Part shown: positions 46,490-57,571 of the stretch, piece after piece
How positions within the stretch are numbered: position 1 is the stretch's first letter
Layout: the number at the start of each line of letters is the position of its first letter
NCBI GenBank assembly: GCA_950295325.1
Contig: OX485807.1
Location: 24,835,666-24,895,665, forward strand
Direction: 5' to 3'
Length of the DNA stretch: 60,000 nucleotides
Source: Polytrichum commune
Taxonomy: Eukaryota > Streptophyta > Polytrichopsida > Polytrichales > Polytrichaceae
Made by a program: the position numbers and the translations under genes
The notes under the pieces: generated by a model
Told to the model about the DNA's origin: nothing
The model's database searches: none
Seen by the model: the letters and a program-made list of their open reading frames with translations, nothing else

Positions 46490-47334
46490 TTTTGGGTAAG
46501 CGTTTCGATGGAATTTTCTTTTGGAACTGGTCGGATTTCATCTCCGTAGTGAGGAGTCTAAATACACCCATATGTAGTTGGAAGGCGGCCTCGTTGGTCT
46601 CATGTACAAGGACGAAGCAATTTTCTAAAATGCAAATCATCTTGCCTTGTCTTAATGACCACTGATTCTCTAAGTCCACTGGCTGCTTATTAAATCTGTG
46701 AATGTGGATTTAGAATGCACGTACTTCATATTGCATACCACATTATCCTGTTGTGTCGTTTCGTGCTCCCAAACATGTCAAATTCTAATAGTCATCTGGA
46801 ATCATTCAAATACATTTAAAGCTCGTAGGTAGGCTTTTACAAGGATGTGATCATGCGACTCTATGACCCCTCCATGATCTCTCCAAATACGTGAAAAACT
46901 CCATAAACATTTATTATGACCCATTAATTGCAGCCACTGAATAAGTGGGTGAAACGTTGATGTCACAAACTTCACCTGTCCACATTCCCATTTGTTGCGA
47001 TGATGTTCCTTCATGTGATATCAGTTTTTCCCCTACTTATGTGCCCATGCTCCAAAACCACTATACTGCCATGAGTGTGTGGGATGGAGTGGGAGGAGTT
47101 ACACAAACGTGTGACCAGCTAGTACACAATAAAATACTTTTATGGGATCACTTCATCATACTAATCACAAAGAGAACATTTGAGGATGTGAACCTCATCG
47201 ATGTAGAAGAGATATCGTCCAGCTTCAACCAGCCTTTGTCTGCATGATTATTCATGTAGCTCATTAAGAAGGGTACACAGTCCAGAAGGAAACAGAAATC
47301 TGAAGCACAGGATAGAACGCCGAGCTTGGAGTTT
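46490..47334. other. No gene recognised
   Basis: Several overlapping frames of 70-100 codons on both strands, with no recognisable domains or splice context. Confidence 0.45.
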
Positions 47335-47965
47335 ACATAAGGGAGAGGTATTATTTTTTTCTTGTGTGTGCATCTAGAAATGTTATTATTTCTTTTGAAG
47401 TAAAGGTAGATGTACAAAAGGGGGTCCCTTAGGTCTAGAGAAAAGTTTGGCAATAGATGTGTTAGTTTCATTGAATTCACGTTTTTATCCATTGTTATCA
47501 TATGGTCATGTCCTCAATGATTACCATGTATGTTTTTGTTAAGGTTTGCATAATTTGGGTTCTAGGTTTTTAGTATTTACATACTAGAGGCTCTTGGAAT
47601 GCTCATGGGCTTCTTTGAGTTTTCTCTCCGGATTGTGACAAACTTATTGTGCTCTTGTCTGTGTTTGTTTGATACAGAGTTCCATGCTTACGGATGAAAA
47701 GACATTAAATGGCTTGCTCACTGGAAAGTGAAAGTGAATTTTATGTGTATTAAAGTCTTATTTAATTTCACTACATATATTTTGTATACGTAGTGGAGGC
47801 ATTTATCACATTAAATTGAAAACCTTAGTGTAAATACATGAGTACACATACATTTGTTTTTCTTTATTAACTTCTTGATATAGGGGGTTTAATTTCATAA
47901 TGATCCACACACGTCATTTAGTTTTCTAATGAAGAGTCCACTATCTGGGGTAAACCGTGAGGCAT
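47335..47965 (+). repeat. Dispersed direct repeat, copy E1
   Basis: Collinear with 50600-51292 in the same orientation. Shared words include AAGTAA.GGTAGATGT.CAAAAG, TACTAGAGGCTCTTGGAAT and its counterpart near 50840, GTGGAGGCATTT.TCACATTA, and TTAATTTCATAATGATCCAC with its counterpart near 51220. The roughly 630-bp unit has no protein-coding frame. The two copies are 3.3 kb apart, but TG...CA long-terminal-repeat borders were not found. Confidence 0.6.
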
Positions 47966-49058
47966 CTAGCTCTCACTACGAAGAATTTAAGCATAGAAAG
48001 TGTTGCAAATGGTTATCTGTTCTCCGCACTATAAATATTCACGATGGGAGTTGCGATTGCTTACCATTGGTTCTCTTCCACTTGATGGTTTCATGATCTA
48101 GTATAAAAGTAGATTTTGAATCCATAGTTGTAGATTTCAAATGCGTCTAATGGAAGGGACCCCGTGTTTAGGAACATCACATTTCCATAGTGACTTTTTA
48201 GGATCAATATCCTATGACTAGACATGCCTGGTTCTCCCCTGCAGAAGCTCCCAAAATTCTTACTGTCTATACAAAAATAAAATGTCATATGAGCACCATT
48301 TGTAATCCACTCATTTGCCAACATCACCAATTCCAAATTTGGTGGAAAGAAAAGTTAAAATCCTCATTCAGCCAGCTTCATATTCCCTTAGCTTGAAGGA
48401 TGGTTCTAACTTAATCCATGTAACCAAAGCTTTGTGGAAAATTGATTCAACACGTCATGTGTGAGACTTTTTAACGCCAAGTCACAAACTCAAGACTAGA
48501 ATGTACATGATTGACATTGGTCATCACCACTCTTTAAAATATAAATGAAGAAATAAATGATTAATTATGGAGGAGCGCGAGTCATGTCCTGCTAGAACAC
48601 CCCACTTTACAGCTCCATGACTACCCCAGAGGTTCATCATCACTTATTAAGGACACTACGACTCGGTGAGACTCACATTGTCCATTTATTGTACTCATGT
48701 GCAAAGAGCATGACTCCAGGCCCCTTCAACCCAAGACTCATATGTGGATTTATCCCCGGGGTGCACAAAAAGGGTATTAACTTAGAAATTTGTCGTATTA
48801 TGAACATACATATGCCACATACTTGCTACACAAATTATAACTTGTAGTTATGTACATGTATGAAAGATCTCTAAAACATATACAACATTTGTACTCGTAT
48901 GGGATTATCACTAAACTTTGTACCATTGTTAAGGAATGTCAGATTCGAATCCGGTACCAATACCTATCACCAATACTACCAGTACTCGGTTCCTACCCTA
49001 TTGGACTACTAAGCTACCGGTTGTAATCTAGTACGAATCCCCGTCACCAATACTACGG
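47966..49058. other. No gene recognised
   Basis: Intergenic AT-rich sequence. From about 48945 to 49050 it contains ACCAATACTACC/ACCAATACTACG-type words on both sides of CTACCGGTTG. No frame of interest. Confidence 0.45.
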
Positions 49059-49060
49059 TA

Positions 49061-49582
49061 ACCTCCCGCTTAAGTACGCACCCATTTAAGTACGCATCCT
49101 GGTTAAGTACGCATTTTTTGGCAAAAAAATTAGGGTTCAAGATTTATTAGTTGAACATGTCGTGAATCGTCATTTGGCGTAAGTTTTGAAGTTTTTTTGC
49201 ATTTGGCTTTGAGGCCGACCGCTCGGATCTTGCTCTGAAATGATTCAAACGATTTCTTAAGGTCATCGAATGTTTCCTCTGCTTCTGCTTGAACTTTAGG
49301 GTAGAGCAGCTAATCCTCGATCTCAAAAACCTGCTCATAAAGAGAGTCAAAACCCTGGAATATAACTCCGTTTTCTAAATTGAGACGCTTTCCATTGGGT
49401 TTCTTCGACATTGTAGTGAAACACAAGCGACTTGGGAAACCCTAAACTCTAAAGTACGCACGTACTGGCTATAGCGAAACACAAGCGATAGCGATTTGGA
49501 AACCCTAAACCCTAAAGTGCGCACCTACCAGATAAGTACGCACAAACTGCGCAGGTTCAAGTTGCGTACTTAAGCGGGAGGT
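49061..49582 (-). mobile_element. pogo-like 522-bp element with TA target duplication
   Basis: Inverted ends ACCTCCCGCTTAAGTACGCA and TGCGTACTTAAGCGGGAGGT are flanked by TA (49059-49060 and 49583-49584). The terminal word TAAGTACGCA is iterated three times near the left end, and in variant form several times near the right. TA duplication and iterated ends place it in the Tc1/mariner-pogo group. On the minus strand it carries a small ORF (see the pseudogene entry). Two telomere-box-like words (AAACCCTAAACCCTAAA and AAACCCTAAACTCTAAA) lie upstream of that ORF. Confidence 0.8.
49147..49411 (-). pseudogene. Broken small ORF of the pogo-like element, ending in a PCNA-box-like motif
   Basis: An ATG at 49411 opens MSKKPNGKRLNLENG. 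About 33 codons later an in-frame TAG interrupts, the frame continues through an acidic, coiled-coil-like stretch (AEAEETFDDLKKSFESFQSK), and a shift in an A-run near 49200 is needed to reach the alternative C-terminus LRQMTIHDMF at 49147. QxxIxxMF resembles a PIP box, and plant Tigger-type transposases often end this way. No DDE catalytic core is encoded. I read this as a decayed short relative of a transposase C-terminus rather than a functional protein. Confidence 0.4.
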
Positions 49583-49584
49583 TA

Positions 49585-50599
49585 GTGTACCACTATCAAT
49601 TTTGCCCCTTGTCCTTGTTCCTAGCTTGTCTACTTCTGATGTACCTAGTCACATTACTCCGTCCAAGGAAGTGCTACCGGCTTCCTTCTTGTTATTGGTA
49701 TATATTGACCCCTTCTTTGTCTTGTTACCTTGATTCCCTTCTTGTCATTACTTGGCACCATCACTCATGTACTTACTTTGCTCCTAATTCTCAATAGCAC
49801 TAGTAGTACTTATAAGTCTAGCCAATGGTAGTAGCTCCTATTATTAACATTCCAATCACCGATAGTTGAATTATATATCCTTTTTAATAGTCCCTCACTT
49901 GACCATTATGCTGCCCCATGCTTTGTTAATAACCCCCTTACCGATTTCCTTTTGTCCCTCAATGTTGCCAAATCTTATTGTTGAACCACTCCATCCCCTT
50001 GCTATGGTTATGTAGTAGTAATACTTCCTAAGCCAGCTTACCGAGACCTCATCTACTTGTACTAGCTTCATTCACCATTATCAAGCACCTTTTAGAACAA
50101 GAAACAATGCTATCTTCCTAACAATCCTTTATTGCAAACATTCACGTAGTCATACACTCCATCATGAATACACTAACTTCAACATACTTCAACCCCTTAT
50201 TCCAAAATGGTAACCTAACCAAAACCTTCACATGAAAAATGATTACACTCCAACAATGTTCACTTTCTCTAAAATGTTTTTTTGCTCATTCTATCTCTTC
50301 TTCCTACTTCAAGCCCTAAGCACCCCTTCAACAGGGGTTCTTCTTCTCTAGAACGTTTTCGCTTATCTTTATCTAGTCCTCTTTCTTCAAGTAATCCTTA
50401 TTATTTCCTATTTACTTCCACTTGAGTGCTACTTCAGTAAAGGTAACTCCTAATTACCAATAACAAGCATGAGTATTATATATTGACTTATTGTTGGACA
50501 TCATATAGCCCCTAGGGTTGGACTCTTCATACCACATACGAACTAACGTGAGTGTAGTAAGGTGTACTATTTGAGCTATTAGTGTACATAGTATACATA
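49585..50599 (+). other. G-poor, pyrimidine-rich tract without gene
   Basis: From about 49590 to 50450 the plus strand has few G residues and many CT-rich words (CCTTGTCCTTG, CCTCTTTCTTC and the like), a strong strand asymmetry unlike its surroundings. No coding frame is credible. A poly-T run of 18 lies at about 50608-50625, in the next repeat. Confidence 0.45.
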
Positions 50600-51292
50600 T
50601 GGGGGATTTTTTTTTTTTTTTTTGTAGTGTGTACATTTAAAGAGGCTATTAATTTTGTTGAAGTAATGGTAGATGTGCAAAAGGAGGCTAAAGGTTTAGA
50701 GGATTTTTGAAAACAGATGTGCTAGTTTTATCCAATTTACATTTTCATTCATTGTTGTCATATGTTGATAGTCCTTGATAAGTACCCTATCCACACTCGT
50801 TAGGGTTTGCATATGGGTTATGGGTCTTTACAAACTAGAGGTTCTCAGAGCACTTGTCGGCTCCCTTGGCTTCTGCTCTCCAGATTGTGTTTAGCATATG
50901 CATGGATTATGCATGTGTTAAGCATATCGCTAGCGTTCATTCTGGCTAAGTTATATGCCTTTGTCTTCATTTGTTTGATGCAATCGTTGAGTTGCATTCT
51001 ATGGTAAAAAAATGTGAACAATGATGTTCTCATTGGAAAGTAAAAATGGATTTTATATGTAATAAATGCTTGTTCATTTCATGATTTTTATTTTGTATAT
51101 GTAGCGGAGGCATTTGTCACATTATATTGAAAAGCTAAGTATAAATGCACGAATCCAATTTCTAGCTTATGTTAGTAAATATACGTGTGTTTATCTCTAC
51201 AAATTTCTCATATGTAGAGGGTTTTATTTCATAGTGACCCACGCACATCATAGAGGTCTGCAATGAAGAGTCCACCCCTTAGAGGATAACCA
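50600..51292 (+). repeat. Dispersed direct repeat, copy E2
   Basis: Second copy of the E repeat, starting near the poly-T run and ending with AATGAAGAGTCCACC, shared with E1. The frame at 50807-51007 is not conserved in E1 and is not a gene. Confidence 0.6.
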
Positions 51293-51334
51293 GTGTCTAA
51301 ATTATGGAAGACAGTTATAATTTACTTGGGTCCT

Positions 51335-51504
51335 ACTAGCGGCAAGGTGGCTCATAGTTTGCAAGTATTTGTAGTTTATCAAGCAAGGTAGACGGGTCTT
51401 CCAATGGGTACTATTTCCAACTAGCGGCAAGGTGGCTCTTAGTTTGCAAGTATTTATAGTTTATCAAGCAAGGTAGACGGGTCTTCCAATGGGTACTACT
51501 TCCA
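51335..51504 (+). repeat. 85-bp tandem duplication
   Basis: Two head-to-tail copies (51335-51419 and 51420-51504) start with ACTAGCGGCAAGGTGGCTC and differ at only about three positions, so the duplication is recent. The unit spans the left end of a Rep-A element plus its flank, so the Rep-A terminal word AAGGTAGACGGGTCTT occurs twice. A partial third start (ACTAGCCC) follows. Confidence 0.88.
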
Positions 51505-51830
51505 ACTAGCCCTAGGATATGAAACTTACGATTGGTATAAGATGGTTAGCAAATCCAAATTGAGATTGTAGCTCATAATTTTCAAACCTCATATGATTAA
51601 CTTATCAAAGTGAAGATTTTTGCACTCATTAAATGTCATATACAGTAGGTCCCCATAATCATGTTGATTATTGAGTCTAGAATGATTATTGTATTTTGAG
51701 CTTAAAGTCCGATCTCTTTCACACACATATCTTATTGGTCCTCATTCTTGGAGCCACACCAAGCCACATACCACTCAAATATACGTGTCCAAATATGAAA
51801 AGTAACCAAATAAGGGTTGTGTGCCTCAAT
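51470..51830 (+). repeat. Rep-A copy (near full length)
   Basis: Runs from AAGGTAGACGGGTCTTCCAA through GGTTAGCAAATCCAAATTG, ATTGAGTCTAGAATGATTATTG and GCCACATACCACTCAAATA to AAGTAACCAAATAAGGGTTG. One of the best copies for building a consensus. It has no ORF. Confidence 0.65.
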
Positions 51831-52383
51831 AAATAAATAAAATAAACACAACATGATCATGTATGTTGCTGACCCACTAGATTTTAGATAATAGTGGGTT
51901 GGATGTGTTGTCATGAAGATAACAAAAGCAGCCAACCAACCAACCAACAATCTTTTAGCTGCCCACTGAAATGTGGAGAACCGTGACCATGGACCACTAG
52001 ACTTCTACGCATTCACTAAACACTTAAGATCATAGCATTTGGTGGCCGAGCAACATACATGGAAACCCACCCTTACATTAGAGTGCTCCTACGTACTCGA
52101 CGTGGATTTAATGGCAGCCTTGCCTAATAAAGTTAGACTTTTGTATTCAAGCCACCTCTCAATAATCATCAACAATAGAAAGTATGATGGTAAACATATC
52201 ATTGAAAATTATCTCACACGAGGATTTCAACATCTTAATTAGTACCTCCCCCCGCCTGCACTTGGACACCGATGGCTCGATTAGGGCTTGCAAAATTCAT
52301 GTGATAGGTCGCATTCATCCGTAGTATTAGGGCTGGCTAGTAGTAATTACGTTTCTAGCGGTGCCAAAAATTTAGTGTTCAAA
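51831..52383. other. No gene recognised
   Basis: Contains (AATA)n at 51829-51844 and (CCAA)n at 51933-51946. No coding with family resemblance. Confidence 0.5.
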
Positions 52384-52635
52384 GGAGTAAGAGAATTATT
52401 GCATACGAGCGTACCCCTCACCCTAGCCTCCAACACAACAACTTAACCTCCTATACGTTTGTTGTTGATTGATTGATTGATTGATTTCAAATGATCTCGA
52501 GTACATTTGTTTGGGGTCTTTAAAGCTTGTTATGGTGTCAAATCCACTTAAACAAGTAACCTCTAGGGTGTATATTATTTCAAGGTTTTTATGTTGGACG
52601 AATGAGAGTACGCCCATATACAATAATTCCCTCTC
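52384..52635. mobile_element. GAATTATTGCAT-ended element, copy 1
   Basis: Starts GGAGTAAGAGAATTATTGCA and ends CATATACAATAATTCCCTCT, its inverse. It aligns with 53494-53740 (shared AATGA.CTCGAG, GAGTCTTTAAA/GGGTCTTTAAA, TTTTATGTTGGACGAATGA). A (TGAT)n run lies at about 52465-52487. Non-coding; target duplication not seen. Confidence 0.6.
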
Positions 52636-53493
52636 TATGCGTTCACATGTGTAAGTATTGTTCAAAAGAGATGCTAATTTTATCTAGTTGTAGATCAAGC
52701 GCGGAGTGTGAATGGAACGTTCAATATGCCATCTAAGTTGAAGGTACCAAGTTCCAACTTGAAGGTAGGCAAGGTTGGACCCAAAAACGATTGCACTCCC
52801 ACATGATATTGCACAACATCTATCGGCTCTGTATATACACCACAATCAATTATTAAGTCTCATAATAAAACATGGGATGAATAAATTGTGAAGTATGGTT
52901 TGTGAGCACAAACAAAATGGGTTTGGGGATCTGATGTCCACAACTGATTTGCAACCACATTATGCATATTGGGTAACCGAGCCCATACTAACTAAGCATT
53001 TCAAAGAGTTTGTCGCATAACACAGATAACCCTGGACATTAGCTCAGTAGATTTTTAGTCAAATGAGATCCAACGGTGGTCGAAATTGTTTGTGGATTTA
53101 GAAGTGCCCACGATGGGGTCATATATTTTATTTCTAGTGTTACGACATAACTCATCTTTGAGTCTTCTGAGTAAAAGCCCATTCTAAATAAAAGAGATGC
53201 CATGTTCCATGGAACCTTGTTCCCCCCTCCCCCATCGTGGCACTAAGATTGAAGCTGTCACTTTTTTGGAATCACAAGACTTTGTTTATTCCCGGTCCTT
53301 GGCCAAATAATTCTCATGCCTAGGGTAAGTGACACGTGAAGCTTAGCAATGTTAAGGGAGCCTAAGCATTTTTCCAAACCTAAGAAGCATCCTAGCTACT
53401 TCCCCCAATAGAACACACAAACCGTATTCATCATTGCCTTTACTTCTCCATTAATTGTGAGTCGAAGGCTACTTGCAATAAGGATTAGTACTT
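52636..53493. other. No gene recognised
   Basis: Sequence between two copies of the same short element. No credible coding. Confidence 0.5.
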
Positions 53494-53740
53494 GGAGAGA
53501 GGGAATTATCGTGTAAGAACATAGCTCGCTCTCAAGCATCCAACATAACAACTAGACCCCCTACAAATCTATGGCCAATTCATCTCCAATGACCTCGAGG
53601 ACACTAATTCGGAGTCTTTAAACCTACTTCATGTGTTGAGTCAATTAAAAATAAGTAACCTTTGGGTTGCATACTATTACAGAAGGATTTTATGTTGGAC
53701 GAATGATAGATACGCTCATATACAATAATGCCCTCTCTCC
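53494..53740. mobile_element. GAATTATTGCAT-ended element, copy 2
   Basis: Inverted ends GGAGAGAGGGAATTATCGTG and ATACAATAATGCCCTCTCTC. 247 bp, same orientation as copy 1, about 1.1 kb away. No ORF of interest. Confidence 0.62.
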
Positions 53741-54035
53741 ATAGTGGCTCTGCGCGCATGTTCCCTAGCATTACGATGCCACCTACCAACTTGACCTACT
53801 CTGCTAAACCATTAACTCCAAACGAGACTTTATTTTCTATTTCGTGATTGAAAAAATGGTAAAAAAAAAGACCACGAATTGCTCAGATTCCACATGAAGT
53901 TCGATCGGCATCCACACATAAGTTAAGCCATTCGAGTGTCAAAAACTCGATTGGCGGATGGCAAGAAACCCAACACAATGATGTAGGATGGCATGAGTGA
54001 GTACACGTTTACTCATGTTTGTGTGTCTTATTGTA

Positions 54036-56090
54036 CAGTCTAACCTTGATAATATCACACCATCCGTTTCACCATAAAGTGTGATATAAACAAGGTGTGA
54101 CATATTTGATAATGTCACATTTTGAAGATTTGTGCATAATGTGATATTATCAAAAAAAAAGGGTAGAAAATCAAAATGAAATTACAATGTAAAAACAAAA
54201 ACAAAAAAAAACAAACACAAGACTTCAATGTTTTTGAATGTAAAATATAATTCAAAATTGTGAATAACAACATGAGCACATCACAATGTGTCATTGAGAT
54301 CAGGTAAAGACCTCTCACTAGAGACAAAGAAGCTTCTAATGTCACATTGTTTTAGTGATGTTAAATGTCCAACACCAATTCTAATGAGTTTGTCATGGAT
54401 GTTTTCCATTCCTAACAACTCATGAGTGTTGAAAATCTGAGAACCTTGGCTAGCCATAAAATTCAAAACATCTTTAGCATATTTTTGTGCATCGCTTAGC
54501 TTCACTACTTTAGACTCATCATCATTGCTATTAACAATCAATGGGTCTTCTTCCATGGAATCAAGTACATGTTCGCCATCTTGCACTAATTGCACAAGCT
54601 CCTCAATAGAATATTCCACCTCAAAATCATCTTCACCTTCCATGTTTATGTATTCTAAAGGACTAAGCTTTTCTATAGGCTTGCCTTCAACATCCAAACC
54701 CAAATTCAATGCGGCGATGAGATTGCCCAATTCCAAAGCTGCTTCCTCCATTTTGGACTTCATACGTTCATCAGAATTGTTGATATCTGCATTCCACGTT
54801 GCAGGCAATATGGCAGACTTTCTCCAACAATTTCTAATGGTTTGATCATCTAATTCATGCCATGCCGCCACACACCATAGCATTGCTTGAAATAGATCAA
54901 CATTCAGTTTCCCCAAATCTTCATTTGAGTTATCAATTTGTTGCAAAGTCCAGGCAACAAGCTTGCGTTTATAGCACATTTTGAATGCTGCAATCACTCC
55001 TTGATCCAAAGGCTGAACAACTGAAGTCACATTTGGTGGAAGAAACAATATAGTGATATGGGAGAGTACAAAAGCATTAAATCCATCTATAACTTTTTTG
55101 ACCTCACCATGAATATCATGGCTTCCTGCATTATCCATAATAATGCAAATTTTTCTATCTTGCAATGCCATTCTTCGGTTCTCACTCTTCACCCAATGTG
55201 TAAAAGCATCACCATTCATCCAGGCTGAATTGTTAGAATAATAATGTACTATACTATTTGGATCAAACTTCCGAGGAAAGCATCTGGGACGTGTTGATTT
55301 GTGAATGAAAACAAGCTTCAATCGCTCCTTCCCTGAGATATTAGTGCAAAGCCCCAATGTCACACGGTCCTTCTTCTTTTTATTTCCTTTTGCCTTCCCA
55401 ATATTCAAAGTCTTGCAAGGAGAGGCTTTATAATACAAACCTGTCTCATCAAAATTGAAGATGTCTTCAGGATCTTACTAGATTCTCCTATGCGACTATT
55501 GACTATAGAAACAGTGAAGACCGTGCCACATATCTTGAGATTTCTACATTGCAAACCAATTGAACTAATTTAGCTTAAGTCGACACTACTCTGTACCAGC
55601 TCAGCTAAACCGTAGAACTTAACATCCTAAATTACTTCACACAAGCTGAAACCCTCAAAGACACATAGGTGAACACATGTGACGGAAGGTGGGGTGCATA
55701 GAGGCCAAGAAGTCTTGGCAGCGCCGTCAAAGACAACACCTTTGAGTGCCGTGTATAGACAGCACCGTTCAGGGTTGGTGCACAGAGGCGGCTCATGACC
55801 CTTTGAATAACATTGCATTTATCACAGGGGTGGCTCATGACCCTTTTGGCTACTACAATATGTCCATCCAACCATCACATACAATCCATACATCCAACCA
55901 TCACATACAATCCATCCATATTTGATATTATCACATTTACACTACGGATTTTGGAAAAAAATAGTGACATTAACAAGGGTGATAGGGATAATAACGAGGG
56001 AGTTTTACACTAAGAAAATCGGTTTCAAACTTTTAGGTGACAGTATCAAGGTGTCCCATTAACAAGGGTGACATTATCAAGGTTAGACTG
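54036..56090 (-). mobile_element. pogo/Tigger (Tc1-mariner) transposon, 2,055 bp, ends intact
   Basis: Inverted ends begin CAGTCTAACCTTGATAAT on both strands and extend to about 24 bp, flanked by TA (54034-54035 and 56091-56092). CAGT ends plus TA duplication are diagnostic of pogo/Tigger. Further copies of the TTGATAAT.TCAC and AACAAGGGTGA words lie inside each end. The minus strand carries a truncated transposase (54281-55474). Right of it, 55480-55920 is non-coding and includes a short direct repeat of CCATCACATACAATCCAT. The element ends are only about 60 bp from a Harbinger MITE at 56153. Confidence 0.88.
54281..55474 (-). pseudogene. Truncated DDE transposase of the pogo/Tigger element (jerky-like)
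   Basis: The open frame runs from just after a TAA at 55477-55475 to a stop at 54281. It opens with DPEDIFNFDETG, whose Asp (codon 55450-55448) is the first catalytic residue. The others are in ICIIMDNAGSH and VVQPLDQGVIAAF, giving the complete D-D-D set of the pogo DDE superfamily. The N-terminal CENP-B-type helix-turn-helix that normally binds the transposon ends is missing: no related sequence lies upstream within the element. A Glu/Asp-rich region precedes a C-terminal LKQCDIRSFF, a canonical PIP-box pattern (QxxIxxFF). The core is open and could have been expressed recently, but without the DNA-binding domain the gene is taken as defective. Confidence 0.85.
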
Positions 56091-56152
56091 TATGTGGGAA
56101 AGTCGCGGAGCCTAACTCGATCTCCGCCTCACACAGCTGGGGTTTTAACTTA

Positions 56153-56684
56153 GGGCCACTTTATACTAGGGCCCATTTCCAAACCCTAGGCATCAACTAA
56201 TGAGAGTGCTTAGATTGCCCAAATGGGCCCTAATATGGGCCCAAGGGCTTTATATTGAGAGTCGGCCCACTTCTCCTAAAGCTTGCGTGGCGGGTGACAT
56301 GGCGGCATTTTGAAGGGAAAGAAGTGGGCCGAAGGCAAAAAAATGGGTCGAGGGTTTATGGAGACCCACTTCGCATCTACGGCCCACTTCACCCAACTTC
56401 CATCATATAGTCATTTATGACTTTATGACTTTAGTTCAAGCAAGGGCATAATTCATTTAAGACAAAGTGGACCGTGGATTGGGCCTTACAATATAAAGTC
56501 CCTGGGCCCATTTGGAAGGCCCACAGTCAAGTAGAATTTCCAATTTGGGCCCTACAAGTGGACCTATGGACTTTACATTGCAAGGCCCGCTCAACGGCCC
56601 ACTTTGTAAAGTAGGGCTAAAGTTAAGGCCCACTTCAAGTCCAAGTGGGCTCAACTCCAAATGGGCCCTAATATAAAGTGCCCC
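56153..56684 (+). mobile_element. PIF/Harbinger-type MITE family 2, copy 2
   Basis: A 532-bp copy with ends GGGCCACTTTATACTAGGGC and GCCCTAATATAAAGTGCCCC, flanked by perfect TTA duplications (56150-56152 and 56685-56687). It is highly similar to 23650-24182 in the same orientation. No transposase. Confidence 0.88.
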
Positions 56685-57571
56685 TTAGCCAGCCAATGCA
56701 AGGTCGCTTGGGCCCGGGCATTGTGCATGTGAAATCGAAGCAAGCAAGGCCGTTGTGAAAGGGAAACCCTCCTACCTACTCCTATCCCTGTAATAATGCA
56801 CCTCAACCCGCCCACTACAAACTTCAAATATACACAAGACTCGAAGCACACGTGTTTGTTGCACACCTTGCACCCATCTGTCAAAACATCATCATCATCA
56901 TCCTCATCCTCCTCCTCCTCCTCCTCCTCCTCCATTTCGCATCAAACTCTCCAAGTCTCATAAGGTAGATAAGATGCTTTTGTTCATGTATCCATGTAGA
57001 TAAGGTAGAAATACCATAGCCCATGAAAACAAGGTGATTCGCATTGAAGATCCGGTCTGACAATCATGAGATGATTTTCCAAGATAGACGAGAAGGATTC
57101 GTGAAGGAAGGAATTGAATGCAAGTTGTTTCATATTTTTCTGACTTATACAAAAAAAAAAGCTACAATTTTTCAAAGTGGAAAGTTGTCCAGCCCTCTAC
57201 TCGTTCACTAGATTCTCCCTACACCGAACACGGTACTCTGCATTTCCATACAGAACATCGCCTAAATAGGTTGCCTCATGAGTACATTAGCACTTGACTC
57301 CCATCGGCTACACTAAGTGTACACGCATTGAAGTTGCCACCGAGCCATGATCTGTTTTAGAAATGGCACTTCACCATTATGACGGCGGTCTAGTGCACGG
57401 CTAGAGGGTGGTTAATGGGTTATGGCTTTTCTATCTTAGATAGGTAGATAAAAACATCAGGCCTTGTGCAAGGCGGGTGTGAATAAAGTGTTTGTTCGTA
57501 ATGTTAATGGCCCAATGCCCACCCGACAAAGGGCCATTGGAATTGTATCCATGTACATAAGTTGAGTGACA
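56685..57571. other. No gene recognised; (ATC)n(CTC)n microsatellite
   Basis: An (ATC)n run passing into (CTC)n lies at 56886-56933; minus-strand frames across it encode poly-Asp/Glu or poly-Arg and are not genes. The rest has no recognisable coding. Confidence 0.5.

Noticed and set aside
49430-49535. True telomeric sequence or chromosome end
   Set aside because: Only about two CCCTAAA units in each place, inside a delimited transposon; not an array.
47335-51292. Complete LTR retrotransposon
   Set aside because: Direct repeats exist, but no gag/pol coding, primer-binding site or TG...CA ends could be identified.
54525-54845. 106-codon plus-strand Ser-rich ORF
   Set aside because: Antisense shadow of the acidic C-terminal half of the pogo transposase.
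56651-57063. Acidic or Arg-rich ORFs at 56.65-57.06 kb
   Set aside because: Produced by an (ATC)n(CTC)n microsatellite read in different frames.
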